Below, in pieces: positions 27,304 to 37,400 of a stretch of 64,000 nt of DNA. Source of the DNA: CAYSPG01 sp964432885 (GTDB lineage Bacteria > Bacteroidota > Bacteroidia > AKYH767-A > OLB10); contig CAYSPG010000013.1 of NCBI GenBank assembly GCA_964432885.1, forward strand, positions 1 through 64,000. Reading direction: 5' to 3'. Within the stretch, counting starts at the first letter, position 1, and each line of letters opens with the position of its first letter. A program made the translations under genes and the position numbers. The notes below the pieces were generated by a model. It did not search any database, was not told the DNA's origin, and worked only from the letters and a program-made list of their open reading frames with translations.

Positions 27304-27717
27304 TTATTCAACTACAGGAACATTTACATTTACTTCACCGCTTTCGGCAGTTATGGTAAATGGAATACCACCAAATACTCTTTCATTAATTGTTGTGTCA
27401 AAACCTGTAGCAACAATGAAGTAGTCGCCACACTTCAAACCGGTGCAATGCACATCGGCATCGCCAACACTTCCAACAAAATATGTATCAAATGCCGATA
27501 GCCCTCCGCTTGGTAATTCCTGCGTGTTGAATTTCAGGTAAACAGTGTCAAGGTAAGTTGCCTGATTGTAAATAGGCACAGAATGATGCTTAGGAAATGC
27601 AACCAATGTTACATTGCCGCCTGTTCCTGCGTTGCACTTTTCTTCTTTTTTGCATGATGAAACAGAAAGAAGTATAACTGTTGCTATAATTGCTGAAATG
27701 TGAATTTGCTTTTTCAT
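27304..27717 (-). CDS. Lipoprotein in efflux operon, unknown function
   Basis: The 137-aa product has a lipoprotein signal with LSVSSC and a following KKEEKC. The mature part looks like a single beta-sandwich (NVTLVAFPKHHSVPIYNQAT ... GEVNVNVPVVE) with several His and Cys residues that could bind metal. It lies between the adaptor and RND genes, 17 bp before the latter. Confidence 0.7.
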   Translation of the reverse strand: MKKQIHISAIIATVILLSVSSCKKEEKCNAGTGGNVTLVAFPKHHSVPIYNQATYLDTVYLKFNTQELPSGGLSAFDTYFVGSVGDADVHCTGLKCGDYFIVATGFDTTINERVFGGIPFTITAESGEVNVNVPVVE

Positions 27718-27761
27718 TTTGCTTTGCTTTTGTTTTTAATTTTTGAATAAAATTTAAAGTA

Positions 27762-29261
27762 TTAGTGTTCGTGTCCGTGTGCAGGTAGTGTTCCGCTTGC
27801 TTGCGACAATTTAATCTGATACGCTCCTTTGGTTACTACTCTTTCGCCTTCTGAAACTCCGCTCATTACCTGAACATTTATTCCGTCCGTTGCACCAAGT
27901 TTAACTTCTCGCTTTTGAAAACTTTCACCTTCGGTTTGCACATACACAAAAAAGTTTCCCTGTTCTTCAATCAATGAAGAAACCGGAATTGTCATAGCAT
28001 CAGGGATTGGAAATGATTTGAGATACACTTCTGCCACCGAACCGGGAATGATGTTTCCTGTGTTGTCAATTTCAAAAGTTACAGGAATGAATGGTGAACT
28101 TGCCGTTGCGCTCTTGCCGTAAGAAATCACTTTGCCGTTAAGTTCTGCGGTGCTGAAAAACTTGTCGCTGTCGGTTGCTTTGAAATTTGCAGAAGTGATT
28201 GCCGAAAGATTGTTGAAATACTTTTGAGAGACATTGGCTTGAAGAATAAGTTTCTTGTTTTTTGAAATGGTTGCTAATGGTGTTCCTGCTTCTACAAACT
28301 GTCCTTCGGTTACAAAAATGTTTTTCACAAAACCATTCATTACAGATGAAACGGTTTGTCCGTTTGCAGAATAATTTTTTGCAATGGTATTAAAAGCGGT
28401 TTGTGCGTTATCGTATTTCAGTTTTGTTTCCTGAAAATCTTTTTCGGAAACGATTTTGTCTTTCACCAATTCCTTTGCACGGTCGTAATCAGTTTTCGCT
28501 TTTTCGTAATTCGCTTTTGCTTCTTTGAAGTTTGCATCAATATTTCCTTCTGCTAAGTCACCACCCGAAATGGTGAACAAAGCTGTGCCTGTATTTATGG
28601 CTGAACCTATAATGGTTTTGTTTCCTGTAAACAAAACAATGCCGCTTGCTTTTGCGGTTACTATCATTTCATCGCCCGGTGCTGAAAGAATTTGTCCGCT
28701 TGTTTTAATGATGCTGCTGAAAGGCTGCGTTTTTACAGGTGCGTTTGCAAATTCAACTTTCCATGCTTGTTCTTTCAAATAAGTGATGTCGCTGCTTCCG
28801 CTTTCTTCGGGTTGTTCTGCCAATGCAGTTTTTTCATCGGCATAAACTTTAACATTGTCAATCACAATCTGGTCAGTGAAAGATTTTGTGACGATGTCAA
28901 AAATCAATTTTCCTGTTCCCGCAGTTGTGGGTGTTAACCGTAAACGGAAAATTCCAGGCACTTCGGGTTTGTTTGCTTCTACAGTTACAGGTTTTCCATT
29001 TACTGTAAGTGTCAATGTGATTACGGCTTCCTGCAAGGGATAAAAGCGTTCGCCTAAAATGGTGAAGTGTGCAGCGAACCTTGTTTCAGTTCCCACCACT
29101 GGCGGTTTGAACTCAACAAAGAGTTCTGAATTGTCGGTGTAAAGGGTGTAAGCAAGTGCTTCCAATCCTTTTTCTTCTGTTCCGTGTTCGTGTGAATGTT
29201 CGTGAGAACATCCAATGAACATTGCTGTGATAATTGCCAAAGGCAAAATTATTTTTTTCAT
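27762..29261 (-). CDS. Periplasmic adaptor (membrane fusion) lipoprotein, CusB-like
   Basis: The 499-aa protein begins with a lipoprotein signal (lipobox FIGC) and then a His-rich SHEHSHEHG. An extra N-terminal domain of about 130 aa precedes the HlyD-type core: lipoyl half (IVTAKASGIVLFTGNKTI), a coiled-coil hairpin (NFKEAKANYEKAKTDYDRAK), second lipoyl half (GFVKNIFVTEGQFVEAGTPL) and beta-barrel. It ends PAHGHEH. It links the RND pump to the TolC channel and may pick up metal with its histidines. Confidence 0.9.
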   Translation of the reverse strand: MKKIILPLAIITAMFIGCSHEHSHEHGTEEKGLEALAYTLYTDNSELFVEFKPPVVGTETRFAAHFTILGERFYPLQEAVITLTLTVNGKPVTVEANKPEVPGIFRLRLTPTTAGTGKLIFDIVTKSFTDQIVIDNVKVYADEKTALAEQPEESGSSDITYLKEQAWKVEFANAPVKTQPFSSIIKTSGQILSAPGDEMIVTAKASGIVLFTGNKTIIGSAINTGTALFTISGGDLAEGNIDANFKEAKANYEKAKTDYDRAKELVKDKIVSEKDFQETKLKYDNAQTAFNTIAKNYSANGQTVSSVMNGFVKNIFVTEGQFVEAGTPLATISKNKKLILQANVSQKYFNNLSAITSANFKATDSDKFFSTAELNGKVISYGKSATASSPFIPVTFEIDNTGNIIPGSVAEVYLKSFPIPDAMTIPVSSLIEEQGNFFVYVQTEGESFQKREVKLGATDGINVQVMSGVSEGERVVTKGAYQIKLSQASGTLPAHGHEH

Positions 29262-29349
29262 TTTTATTTTGTTTGAAATTGAATTAAACGCACTGCGCCT
29301 CTCGCACTTGTTTATGCAAAAGGTGTTCGCTTTCCGAAAGGAAAACTTG

Positions 29350-29754
29350 TTACGCTATAAAAGCAGGAGGAGCCCGCAAACCCGAAGAGTGGGAATGAGG
29401 CGAAATGTAAATAAGATGTTCGGCAGGCGGTGAACCAAGTAAAGGCGGAATGTCAAAATTACTTAGCGCAAAATTGTCGGGTAACACGGCAACAAGTGAA
29501 AGTTGCAGTTTTGAAAAGGTGTTGCTGATGTTGTGGTTTGGAGTGAAGGAAAAGCCGTCAGCCGCATGAGTGAAATGAGAGAACATGTGGTTTAGTCCAT
29601 CGTTGTCCTCGCCATCATCATGGTTGTGGTGGGTGTTGTGCTGCCCGGTTAAATGCTCGTCATGGTCGTGGTGATGATGCGGAATGATGTTGTGCCCAAG
29701 CAGAATTGCGTAGGCGGTAAACATCATCAATATAGCTGTATATTTTTTCAACAT
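29350..29754 (-). CDS. Small His-rich membrane or secreted protein at head of efflux operon
   Basis: The start chosen is the ATG at 29754 (MLKKYTAILMMFTAYAILLG), which gives a signal or TM segment and 134 aa; a longer reading from 29907 runs into the boundary hairpin. After the signal come HHHHDHDEH and HNTHHNHDDGEDND clusters, suited to bind divalent metals. The tail SGLRAPPAF recalls the small proteins at the head of Bacteroidota metal-efflux operons. It probably senses or buffers metal in the periplasm. Confidence 0.65.
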   Translation of the reverse strand: MLKKYTAILMMFTAYAILLGHNIIPHHHHDHDEHLTGQHNTHHNHDDGEDNDGLNHMFSHFTHAADGFSFTPNHNISNTFSKLQLSLVAVLPDNFALSNFDIPPLLGSPPAEHLIYISPHSHSSGLRAPPAFIA

Positions 29755-29827
29755 CGGGCACGAAGGTAGGAAAATTAAGTGGTAAAAGTTGATTGATATG
29801 AAGATGGATTTAATGGAGCGTTGGCGA

Positions 29828-29894
29828 TTGCACTCTTTTGACTTTGCCTTTGGGCTGGCTTCGTGCGGTTGCAGGCAAAGGCAAATGTGTGCAA
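29828..29894. repeat. Boundary hairpin B (left of attC 5)
   Basis: TTGCACTCTTTTG...CCTTT pairs with AAAGGCAAATGTGTGCAA, with mismatch at CTCT/TGTG and a 6-nt bulge. It is flanked by GTGTGGTGGC. Confidence 0.65.
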
Positions 29895-30052
29895 TGTGTG
29901 GTGGCATAAAAATTTTTCGTGCGGGGGCTTTTTTTTATTTTTTTTCTTGAAGCGTCAGCCCTTAGAAGCGGTGTCGGTCGTTAACCAAAAGTTGTCCGAA
30001 AAAGTTAATTCAAAGCTCGTCAGTTTGAGGTTAGCACTGCGCCAAAAAAGTT

Positions 30053-30267
30053 GCACATAACGAAGAAGGGCTTGGCGAAGGTTTAAAAAGCAAGAGTAGA
30101 AGTTACTGCTGCCTTGAAAAAAAAATGCAACCGAAAAGACAACATTTTTCTGCCGACAAGTTGGTTGCATTTTTTTTATCATGCAGTAAAGGTAATAAGA
30201 ATTACTGCTGTTTGATAAACTGAACTGCCTTGCTTTTTAAACTTTTGCTAAGCTTGATGTTATGTGC
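30053..30267 (+). other. attC-like recombination site 5
   Basis: The left box GCACATAAC (30053) matches the right box of site 4; the right box GTTATGTGC is at 30259. The stem GGGCTTGGCGAAGGTTTAAA... pairs with the segment ending TTTTGCTAAGC. The nested hairpin is ATGCAACC / GGTTGCAT, again compensatory. Confidence 0.9.
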
Positions 30268-30461
30268 TGGGCTATGCGGTGCATCAGGGCTATGTCGGCT
30301 TGTTGTTGCACTCTGTAAAAGACTGTTTGAGTTTAGCACTGTTGTATTAGACCAGGCAGGGTGAGGGGTGCGATGGTAGTGCGGTTGGAAGGGTAAAGGT
30401 TTTTTTTATTTTTTGCGTGGAGGCAAACCTTTTTATCCCGCTCACGGGATATTGCGGTGGC

Positions 30462-30529
30462 ATTGCACACTCTATTTAAAGTTTTGGTTGTGCTGTTGGC
30501 ATTGCGCGACTTTAAATTGTGTGTGCAAT
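30462..30529. repeat. Boundary hairpin B (right of attC 5)
   Basis: ATTGCACACTCTATTTAAAG... pairs with ACTTTAAATTGTGTGTGCAA..., with T-T mismatches at CTCT/TGTG. It is preceded by TTGCGGTGG. Confidence 0.8.
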
Positions 30530-30558
30530 TGGCGGTGGCAAAAACTGTTTGCAAGAGG

Positions 30559-30747
30559 CATACGGATAGGTTTGCGGGAATGGCAGATTTGGATTTGGTA
30601 TTTTTAGTTTTTGGTTTGGTGCTTGCTGATACGGGTGTGGTATGCTTAGATTTTGGTTTGGGTTATACCGATTGCAATTATGGCAGGTTAGTTTGCGGTT
30701 TGGGTTGCTTAGATATTGATTTGGGGCATCCCGATACCGATTTGGGG
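30559..30747. repeat. Degenerate 21-bp tandem repeat array (9 units)
   Basis: Nine units of 21 bp (one of 22, one of 20) share a form like tgcttagatattgatttggg and catcccgataccgatttggg. On the plus strand one frame stays open as heptads such as FGLVLAD, FGLGYTD. A small palindrome CCCCCTAA...TTAGGGGG-like sequence follows at about 30762-30786. Confidence 0.8.
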
Positions 30748-31294
30748 ACAGTTTGGCAGAGCCCCCTAAATCCCCCTAAGGGGGACTAAAAAAAATGTTT
30801 CAGTAATTGAAACATAAATTTTTAAAAAAAGTAAAAGGGTTTTTTGATTTTTAAAAAAGCAATCGTTTGGAAAAAAAAAGAGGACTGAACGAGAGGGAAG
30901 GTTATTGCCTAAACGGAACGGTGGGTGATGATGGTTGGAGGTTGCTCGCAGATTTCGCGGATTGCGCAGATGGGAAAGCTATAAGATGTTTCTTAGAAAA
31001 CATGCTATATATATAAGGTGTATCAAAAATATTTTGTTTTGATTGAAACATTCTGCTTTTTGTATAAGTACAAGACCATGTTCAATATTTGTGCCGAAAG
31101 CAACGAAATGGGAAATTGAGCAAAATAAAAAATATTGAATCTTTATAAAAAAAGTTGAAACCTTTAAAAAGCAAGTTACGTTAAACCAGCATCAACAAAT
31201 TAATTAATCTCAAAAAATAATTGTAACCCAAATAAAATAACAAACGTTAAACAACGAAATTCAATTTTAAAATAACAAATAAAACAACACTATC
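30748..31294. other. Gene-free leader of the 338-aa gene
   Basis: I see no ORF. Near 31216 the sequence aaaaaataattgtaaccc matches the leader of the paralogous gene at 5948. Confidence 0.4.
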
Positions 31295-32311
31295 ATGATT
31301 ACTCCATTATTTAGCTGCTCACAACCATTAATGTATCAAACTGCTCGTACTATGTGGATAAACTGCAAAGAGTTTATTATACAAATGGGTGGGTTTAAAA
31401 GTTTTTATACTGTTGATTATTGCGATGCGCGCATTGCTGAAATTGATGCTGCCGAAGCAATGAAAAGTGAGGCTGCGCGTGCTTTACAGCATGAGTCTGT
31501 TCGCTTTGATTTGGTTACGCTGGCTGATGATGTGCGCGGAAACTGGCAGGCATTGAAGCAATATATATCAAGTGTATATAAAGAAAAGGAATTGCGTGAA
31601 ATGAACTGGCGTGCCGCAGGTTGGTCAAGTTATGACCGCGCAAGTGATGATAACTGGACGAGTGTGCAATCGTTAATTAGCGAGGGTAAAAAGTACATTG
31701 AAGAAAATTTGGATACGCTTACCGAAAACAATAATATGCCTGTAACATTTCCTGCAACGTTTATTGCTGCCGGTTCTGCATTTAACAGCAAGTTGGTTGA
31801 TTTTGGACAAGCACAAGAAACTGCGGGTGTTGAAACTGATGCTAAGAATAACGCTAACAATGATGTTTATTCTAAAGCAATAGACATGGGACAGGACGGA
31901 CAGTTTGTGATGCGCAAGGATGAGAGCAAGCGCAAACAGTTTTCTTTTGAAGCAGTTAGTGAAATGTTAGAACCAAAAGGCAGCAGCACGTTGGTGGTTG
32001 AGTTGAGGGATACGGAGACTAACGCTGTGATAAAAACTTTTGAAGTAACAAATTTAGAAACGCAAAGAACTGTAACATCTATTGAAGGCAGAGCCGAAAT
32101 GGGATTACAGGCGGCAGGTGAAAACAAGCAGTACAGAATTGTTGCTGATGGTTACCCTGAGGAAACCATATCAGTTAACATGAACACCGGAACAAAGGTT
32201 GTAAAGAAATTGACTGTAGCACCATTGATAAGTGCTGCTGCAAAAGCTGAACTTGAAGAAATTGAAAATGCAACTCCTACTCCTTCGCCTGAATTGGTGA
32301 CGGTAAGGTAA
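31295..32311 (+). CDS. Uncharacterised 338-aa protein (paralogue of 5948-6940)
   Basis: No named family is recognised. It mirrors the 330-aa protein: a helical N-terminal half with ALQHESVRFDLVTLADDVRG and NWRAAGWSSYDRA, a KQFSFEAVSEML linker, and a C-terminal beta domain (LVVELRDTETNAVIKTF ... YRIVADGYPEETISVNM). There is no clear signal peptide. The ATG at 31295 gives MITPLFSCSQPLMYQTART; a later start at MYQTART is possible. It is followed by hairpin terminators and by the same RNA motif as at 7086, so protein gene, terminators and RNA were duplicated as a block or move together. Confidence 0.75.
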   Translation: MITPLFSCSQPLMYQTARTMWINCKEFIIQMGGFKSFYTVDYCDARIAEIDAAEAMKSEAARALQHESVRFDLVTLADDVRGNWQALKQYISSVYKEKELREMNWRAAGWSSYDRASDDNWTSVQSLISEGKKYIEENLDTLTENNNMPVTFPATFIAAGSAFNSKLVDFGQAQETAGVETDAKNNANNDVYSKAIDMGQDGQFVMRKDESKRKQFSFEAVSEMLEPKGSSTLVVELRDTETNAVIKTFEVTNLETQRTVTSIEGRAEMGLQAAGENKQYRIVADGYPEETISVNMNTGTKVVKKLTVAPLISAAAKAELEEIENATPTPSPELVTVR

Positions 32312-32383
32312 AGCACTAAAGATTAATACGAAGTAAAAAAGCCTTTACTCATTCTTTTCTTAAAATTTAATTGTAATCGTGAA

Positions 32384-32432
32384 TGCGCTGAAAGGCGCAT
32401 TTGCCTTTTCCGGCAAGGGCTTTTTGTTTTGA
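32384..32432 (+). terminator. Tandem terminator hairpins after the 338-aa gene
   Basis: AATGCGC / GCGCATT and GCCTT / AAGGGC stems are followed by TTTTTGTTTT. They lie about 75 bp after the stop codon. Confidence 0.6.
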
Positions 32433-32443
32433 GTAGCTTGATA

Positions 32444-32561
32444 GCGTTAAGGATGGTAGCGGTTATCCTTTAAATTATTGAGGCACGAAATAATTAAAAG
32501 ATAATAGCGGACAGCCTGACCATTTGATGCCGCCATTTCGCGGCATGAAATGGGAACGCCC
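32444..32561 (+). ncRNA. Structured RNA, copy 3 (Flavo-1-like architecture)
   Basis: GCGTTAAGGATGGTAGCGG, TTATCC, GATAATAGCGGACAGCCTGAC and GGGAACGCCC are shared with copy 1 almost exactly, while the stems differ: CATTT-ATGCCGC / GCGGCAT-AAATG here replaces CTTTC-TGTTGC / GCAACA-GAAAG. It ends 3 bp from the convergent gene at 32565. Confidence 0.8.
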
Positions 32562-32564
32562 AAA

Positions 32565-32921
32565 TTATTTTTCTATTTGACCTGTTTCTGAAATTATAAT
32601 TTCCGGCTTTTGTTTTTGGTTTAGTTTTATAGTTCCTTTTACACAAACATCTTTTTCGTTAAGTTCTTCTAACTGATATGAAAAATTTAATCTTGCATCA
32701 ATCCAAACTAATGCTGAAAAAATGTTATCGGGATATTTTGCTCCGAAATTAATATATGTGGGTTGTCCTTTAGAGCCTTTTGCCTGATATACTCCGTAAA
32801 CTTTTCCGCAAACTTTTACTTCCTTTCCGATGTAGTCTTTTGCTTCTTCAGGTTTTATTGTTTGGGCTTTTGCAATTGAAAAGAGTAATAGAAAAGCGGT
32901 AATAAGTTTTAGTTTATTCAT
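32565..32921 (-). CDS. Small secreted OB-fold-like protein
   Basis: The 118-aa product has a signal peptide (MNKLKLITAFLLLFSIAKAQ) and one domain of about 95 aa (AKDYIGKEVKVCGKVYGVYQ ... KGTIKLNQKQKPEIIISE), the pattern of small OB-fold domains seen in secreted nucleic-acid-binding proteins of bacteria. Its start overlaps the stop of the T9SS gene by 8 bp, so it is the last gene of the operon that begins at 41876. Its ligand is unknown. Confidence 0.7.
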   Translation of the reverse strand: MNKLKLITAFLLLFSIAKAQTIKPEEAKDYIGKEVKVCGKVYGVYQAKGSKGQPTYINFGAKYPDNIFSALVWIDARLNFSYQLEELNEKDVCVKGTIKLNQKQKPEIIISETGQIEK

Positions 32922-34431
32922 TTTGTATTAAGAGTTTTTTTGTGGCGGTAAAGTTATCGGAACTAATTTTTACCGCATAAACTCCATTAGAAAGTTTTGG
33001 CAAATTTATTAACTGAAAGGTGCTCCATTGTGGCAAATTTTGTTTGTAAACTTCTTTGCCAGTTATATCAAATATTTGGAGTGTGCCGAGTTTGTTTTGA
33101 GTTAGCAAATAAATGATTTTAAAATTTCCACTTGATGGGTTGGGGGAAATTGAAAACCTGAAATCATGTTCTGCAATTTCGTTTATGCCTGTTAGTGAAT
33201 CGCAGGGGCTGCCGATTTTTCTGCCGAGGTAGTAGTTGGGGTGGTTGGGTAAGGCTTGGGTATGGTAGCAGGACAAGTAAATTGAATGTTGTTGAATATC
33301 GCAAGATATTCCATTGCTATCGGGTTGGTGAATTTTATGCAAGTAATTTGTTCCGTTACCCGTAGATAAATAAATGTTGCCGTCTGCTGCAAGATTCATT
33401 AAGTTGAAACTTGTGTAATTAGGGGGAGCAGGGTCAGCAAATGAATCATTGTTAGCGGCTACTATTAATCCATTTTGCATAATTAATGAGTCAGTATTTA
33501 TTTGATAAATATGCCATGATGTTGAACAATAGAAATATTTTGAGTTAGGGGAAAAGGAACATCCGAAACCCGGAAGTGTGTCAGTTAAAATAACATTAGG
33601 ATTTGAAAAAACTCCCGTACATCTATCAAAAAATAAGATTCTTGCATCCATGTACCAAAATGAGCCAGTAATACCATAGCCGCTTTGATAGCCGAATTTT
33701 GAACCATCGGGAGAAAAGACTGGTTGCCCAGCCCATCCAGTAACAGAAACAAAAGGAAAAGATTGGCTACCAATAAATGCAATTGTATCAGGAGTAAGGA
33801 GGAATTTATATACATCAGTTCCGTCACCGGAAAGTGCCGCAATCCACCAATCTCTACCATTGCCATGCTTGCAAGCAGACATACCCCATCCAAAAGAACC
33901 ATTGATTATTACATTGTTCTTGCTGATGACTTCGCCTAAACCTCCATCAAGTGTAATATCAATTATGCTGTAATAAATTTCTGTTGAGGCTAATCCAACA
34001 TTGTTTCCTGTTTGGTGAAACAAAATATATTTGTTTGAATCAGATGGCATTGGTAAAAAAATATTACCGTTTGGTAAGGTAAGTCCGTCAGGATGTCCGC
34101 TTGTGAACGAATTTGGATTTAACCCTGAACCATTTAACATGGTATCATTATTTGCGTTTGCAATCCAAACTCCGTTGCTACTCATTAGAAAATTACCGTT
34201 TATATCTGCAATTGTTCCTTGTGTGCTTCCTAAGAATGGCATTTTTCTAATTTCTGTATTTACATTAAAGGAATTTGCATCAATGGTAGCTCTTGCTTTA
34301 TCATATTGAATTGGGAAATACCCAAAGAGCATTGTGCTATTATACCCTTGCGAAAATGCAAACTCGGAAAAAAGAATAAGAAATAACCATAGGCTATTTC
34401 TTATTCTTATGAATGTTACAGAATAAATCAT
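32914..34431 (-). CDS. Secreted beta-propeller-like protein with T9SS sorting domain
   Basis: The 505-aa protein has an N-terminal signal (RNSLWLFLILFSEFAFSQ), propeller phrases (GTIADINGNFLMSSNGVWIA, PVFSPDGSKFGYQS, CSFSPNSKYFYCST) and a type A sorting domain at about 420-505 (FSISPNPSSGNFKIIYL ... LSNGVYAVKI). It is a paralogue of 2809-4302; both share the rare phrases HGNGRDWW / HANGRDWW and NHPNYYLG / NHPNYFLG. It overlaps the giant gene upstream by 4 bp. Confidence 0.85.
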   Translation of the reverse strand: MIYSVTFIRIRNSLWLFLILFSEFAFSQGYNSTMLFGYFPIQYDKARATIDANSFNVNTEIRKMPFLGSTQGTIADINGNFLMSSNGVWIANANNDTMLNGSGLNPNSFTSGHPDGLTLPNGNIFLPMPSDSNKYILFHQTGNNVGLASTEIYYSIIDITLDGGLGEVISKNNVIINGSFGWGMSACKHGNGRDWWIAALSGDGTDVYKFLLTPDTIAFIGSQSFPFVSVTGWAGQPVFSPDGSKFGYQSGYGITGSFWYMDARILFFDRCTGVFSNPNVILTDTLPGFGCSFSPNSKYFYCSTSWHIYQINTDSLIMQNGLIVAANNDSFADPAPPNYTSFNLMNLAADGNIYLSTGNGTNYLHKIHQPDSNGISCDIQQHSIYLSCYHTQALPNHPNYYLGRKIGSPCDSLTGINEIAEHDFRFSISPNPSSGNFKIIYLLTQNKLGTLQIFDITGKEVYKQNLPQWSTFQLINLPKLSNGVYAVKISSDNFTATKKLLIQNE

Positions 34432-37400
34432 CGCGCAATAACTAATTTGATTATTTTAGTTTTTGACTCTTCAAAATCTACCTTAACTGTATATACCCCA
34501 GCAGGAATAATTGAAATATCCATTGAATGTATTTTCTCCTTGCAATTAAATACTTCTGTTATTAGAATTTGCGATATGGAGTTTTCTAATGTTACTTTAC
34601 AAACACCAGTTGCATTACTTTCAAGTATAACATTTAGTTTGTCATTGGCAGGATTAGGAATCAATTTTACATCTTGGCTTGGTTCAAATGTATTTTCCTG
34701 CAATGTATTGCCTTGTCTATAAATTCCACTCTGCAAGCAAATATCATCATCAAAATAAACCATAGTGGCATCAATCAATGCTATAAAAACTCTCGCTTTA
34801 TCAACTGCTTGTCCTCCGGCATAAGGGCATTGTTGAGCAATACTTAAAATTGTCTGGTAATTATTCCTGATAACGTTTAAGTCGTCTCCGCTTTCAAGGA
34901 AGTTTATTTCTATTTCGTTAATGATATTGGTATTTGTTTGTGGCAGTTCTTCCGGAACTACCATTTCATTTATCAGTTCAGCATCTTGCAAACGGTTATC
35001 ACGCAAAGCTTCTTGTTGGGAAATAATGTTCTGCCGAGTTTGTGATAAGAAGGAAACGGAGTTGACTAATTGTTCACGAATTATTTCGTAATCATTAACA
35101 GGCGTACCATTCTCTGCCAACGAATCAAGATATTGTATGCTATCTTCAAGAGCAACGGTTTGCGAATCAATGCTTGAAAGAAGTGAAATAAATATTGAAT
35201 CAAACTCTAAAGCCTGTTCAACATTATACTCAACCTCGTACAATTCTCCGATGGCTTCTTCTTCGTTTGCAGAAATAAATGCTGCGTAAATAGAATCATT
35301 TGCCCAAAGTGAAGAATCTTCGCGCAACTCGCCATATAAATATTCTTCTGCCATAGCTCTTGACTCTTCTATGTAGTCTTCGCTTTGAAACGCTCCACTC
35401 GCAATTAATTCTCCTAATTCTTCAGATGTATATGAGATAGTATTGTTTTGCGAACAGAGGACAGTATTACAATTGAAATTAGTACCAGGGAAATAAATAA
35501 ACCAACCAGTGTTTGGATTAGATGGAACAATCGGAGGAACAGCACCGACTGGAACTAAAAATAGAGAACTTGCAACACCCGCAAGATTTAAGTTTGTTGC
35601 ACCGAAACTTGAGAATGGACCATTCCAAAGATTGCCGCTGTGAGCCTGACTGTCAATAGCGGCTGTGGTATTTAAATATAATCCATCTAAATGCCTGTTA
35701 ATGCTATTGCCTTTTAAGCGGGTAACTGGATTTAAACCACCAAAATAAATTCCAGTAACGGTGCTGTCTGTTGTGTTGCATCTGATAGAACTGCGCTCGG
35801 TGAGCGATGCCGTTATTGAAAATGTTTTGTGTTGTAAGCCAGTGGCAGGATATGCTCCCCTGATGGTGTTGCAACTTGTATTAACGTTTAATGTACTGTT
35901 TAATACAACACCTGTTGTGCTTAAAGGATTTGCAGAGCCGTTAATGGTTATGTTGTTACCTTTAACCAAGCCTCTTTTTGTAAGCACTTGTGCAATGCCG
36001 TAGTAGGCATTGTTTAATATTATTGTGTTATAATTTGCAGAGTACAAAACGTTTTTGAGATAGGTTGTTTCTCCCATGTAAATGCCACCCAAACCGAAAC
36101 CTTTTTTGGCATTGCTGTTAGGGGCATTTGCATTTACAATTATAGTGTCGCTGGATGCTTCCATTATTTTTGCATTTGGATTGTTAGCCCAAAAAATGCC
36201 AGTAGTCTGAGTAGTAATTTTGCAATAGGTAACCCTGCTTGTTTGCTGCGATGGGGTGCGTGTTCCAAAAATTCCCTGATAAACATTAAGCAAATTTAAG
36301 AAACTTGCGGTTAAAACAGAACCATCGGTATAAACTGCGCGATAACAGTTGTTGACAGTGTTGTAGGAAGGTGTTTCGGGCATGACGGTTAGCTTTGGAA
36401 CTGCAACAGAGAAAATATTTTCATCCTTAACTCCAACCATTGCAGCACCATGATAAGGTTCGGTGTAAATGGTGTCAACAGCGATATTATAGAACTTAGA
36501 ATTTTTGATTGTTACAACGCTGTTGTGCGCAATGATACCGTTATTGAGGCGACTAAAAGTATTGAGTGTGTTTACACCGCCTCCAATTGTTAATGCAGGC
36601 ATTCCATAAACTTCAATACCTGCACGGGGCAATGTACCATGTGCAGGTTGCCCGATGTAATCGGGTTTGAATGCTGTTGCTTGCATTGCAAATGTTGCAT
36701 TGCTAATTGATACGGTAATATTATTAAGACTATTTGTAAGAGGTGGAACAAAAAAACCAGTAACGCAATCATAAACTTTACTGTTGCTGCTGATTGAAAC
36801 AGTAGAATTGTTCTCTGCATAAATTCCCATGTTGGCATCTTTGATTATTGAAGCATTTGTTAAATATATTTTTCCTCTTGTAACGGATACACCACGCCAC
36901 ATGGTATCACAGCTTTGAATGGTTGTATTATTTTGGTTTAACACGCCAGTGCTTTGCACAATTATTTGCGCACCTGCGGCAGTGTAAACTGTGCAACCGA
37001 TTAGGTTTAAGGTGTTGTTAACGTAATACCTTCCGGCTATAAGTATAGATTTGCCGTTGATGGTTGTTGTGCCTGATGTTGATGGGCTTGAAAAGGTGGA
37101 ATCGGCAAAGGTGGTGTCGGTGTTGGAGCAAGTATTTAGCACTGTAACGCAAACGGAATCTTTCCAAGTTGTGTTTGCAGGGGATTTAACGCTTGCAACG
37201 TTGTAAATACAATTTGTAGGATTAGTAAAATGACCTGTTACAGTAAACGTGCTGCATTGCATTGAGGCAAGGGTAACGGGAGAAATTAATGTAGAAGAAG
37301 ATTGCACAAAACCGTTGGGCGGTGTGTCGGTAACTGTGGCGGTTTGTGTTGTTGAGCTGTTGTTGCAAACTTGAATTGTGTAGGTTATGTTACCTGAGAT

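Larger units (their letters stand above)
21303..30259 (+). mobile_element. Cassette 4 (9.0 kb): RND metal efflux
   Basis: This lies between sites 4 and 5. All its genes are on the minus strand. It also carries a 21-bp repeat array and one structured RNA on the plus strand. Confidence 0.7.

Noticed and set aside
29350..29907. Longer start at 29907 for the His-rich protein
   Set aside because: The extra 51 residues overlap hairpin 29828-29894 and hide the signal sequence; the ATG at 29754 gives a normal signal peptide.
30457..30789. Plus-strand ORF of 110 aa over the 21-bp array
   Set aside because: It begins inside hairpin 30462-30529 and its regularity comes from the DNA repeat. I list the array instead, but do not exclude that heptad peptides are made.
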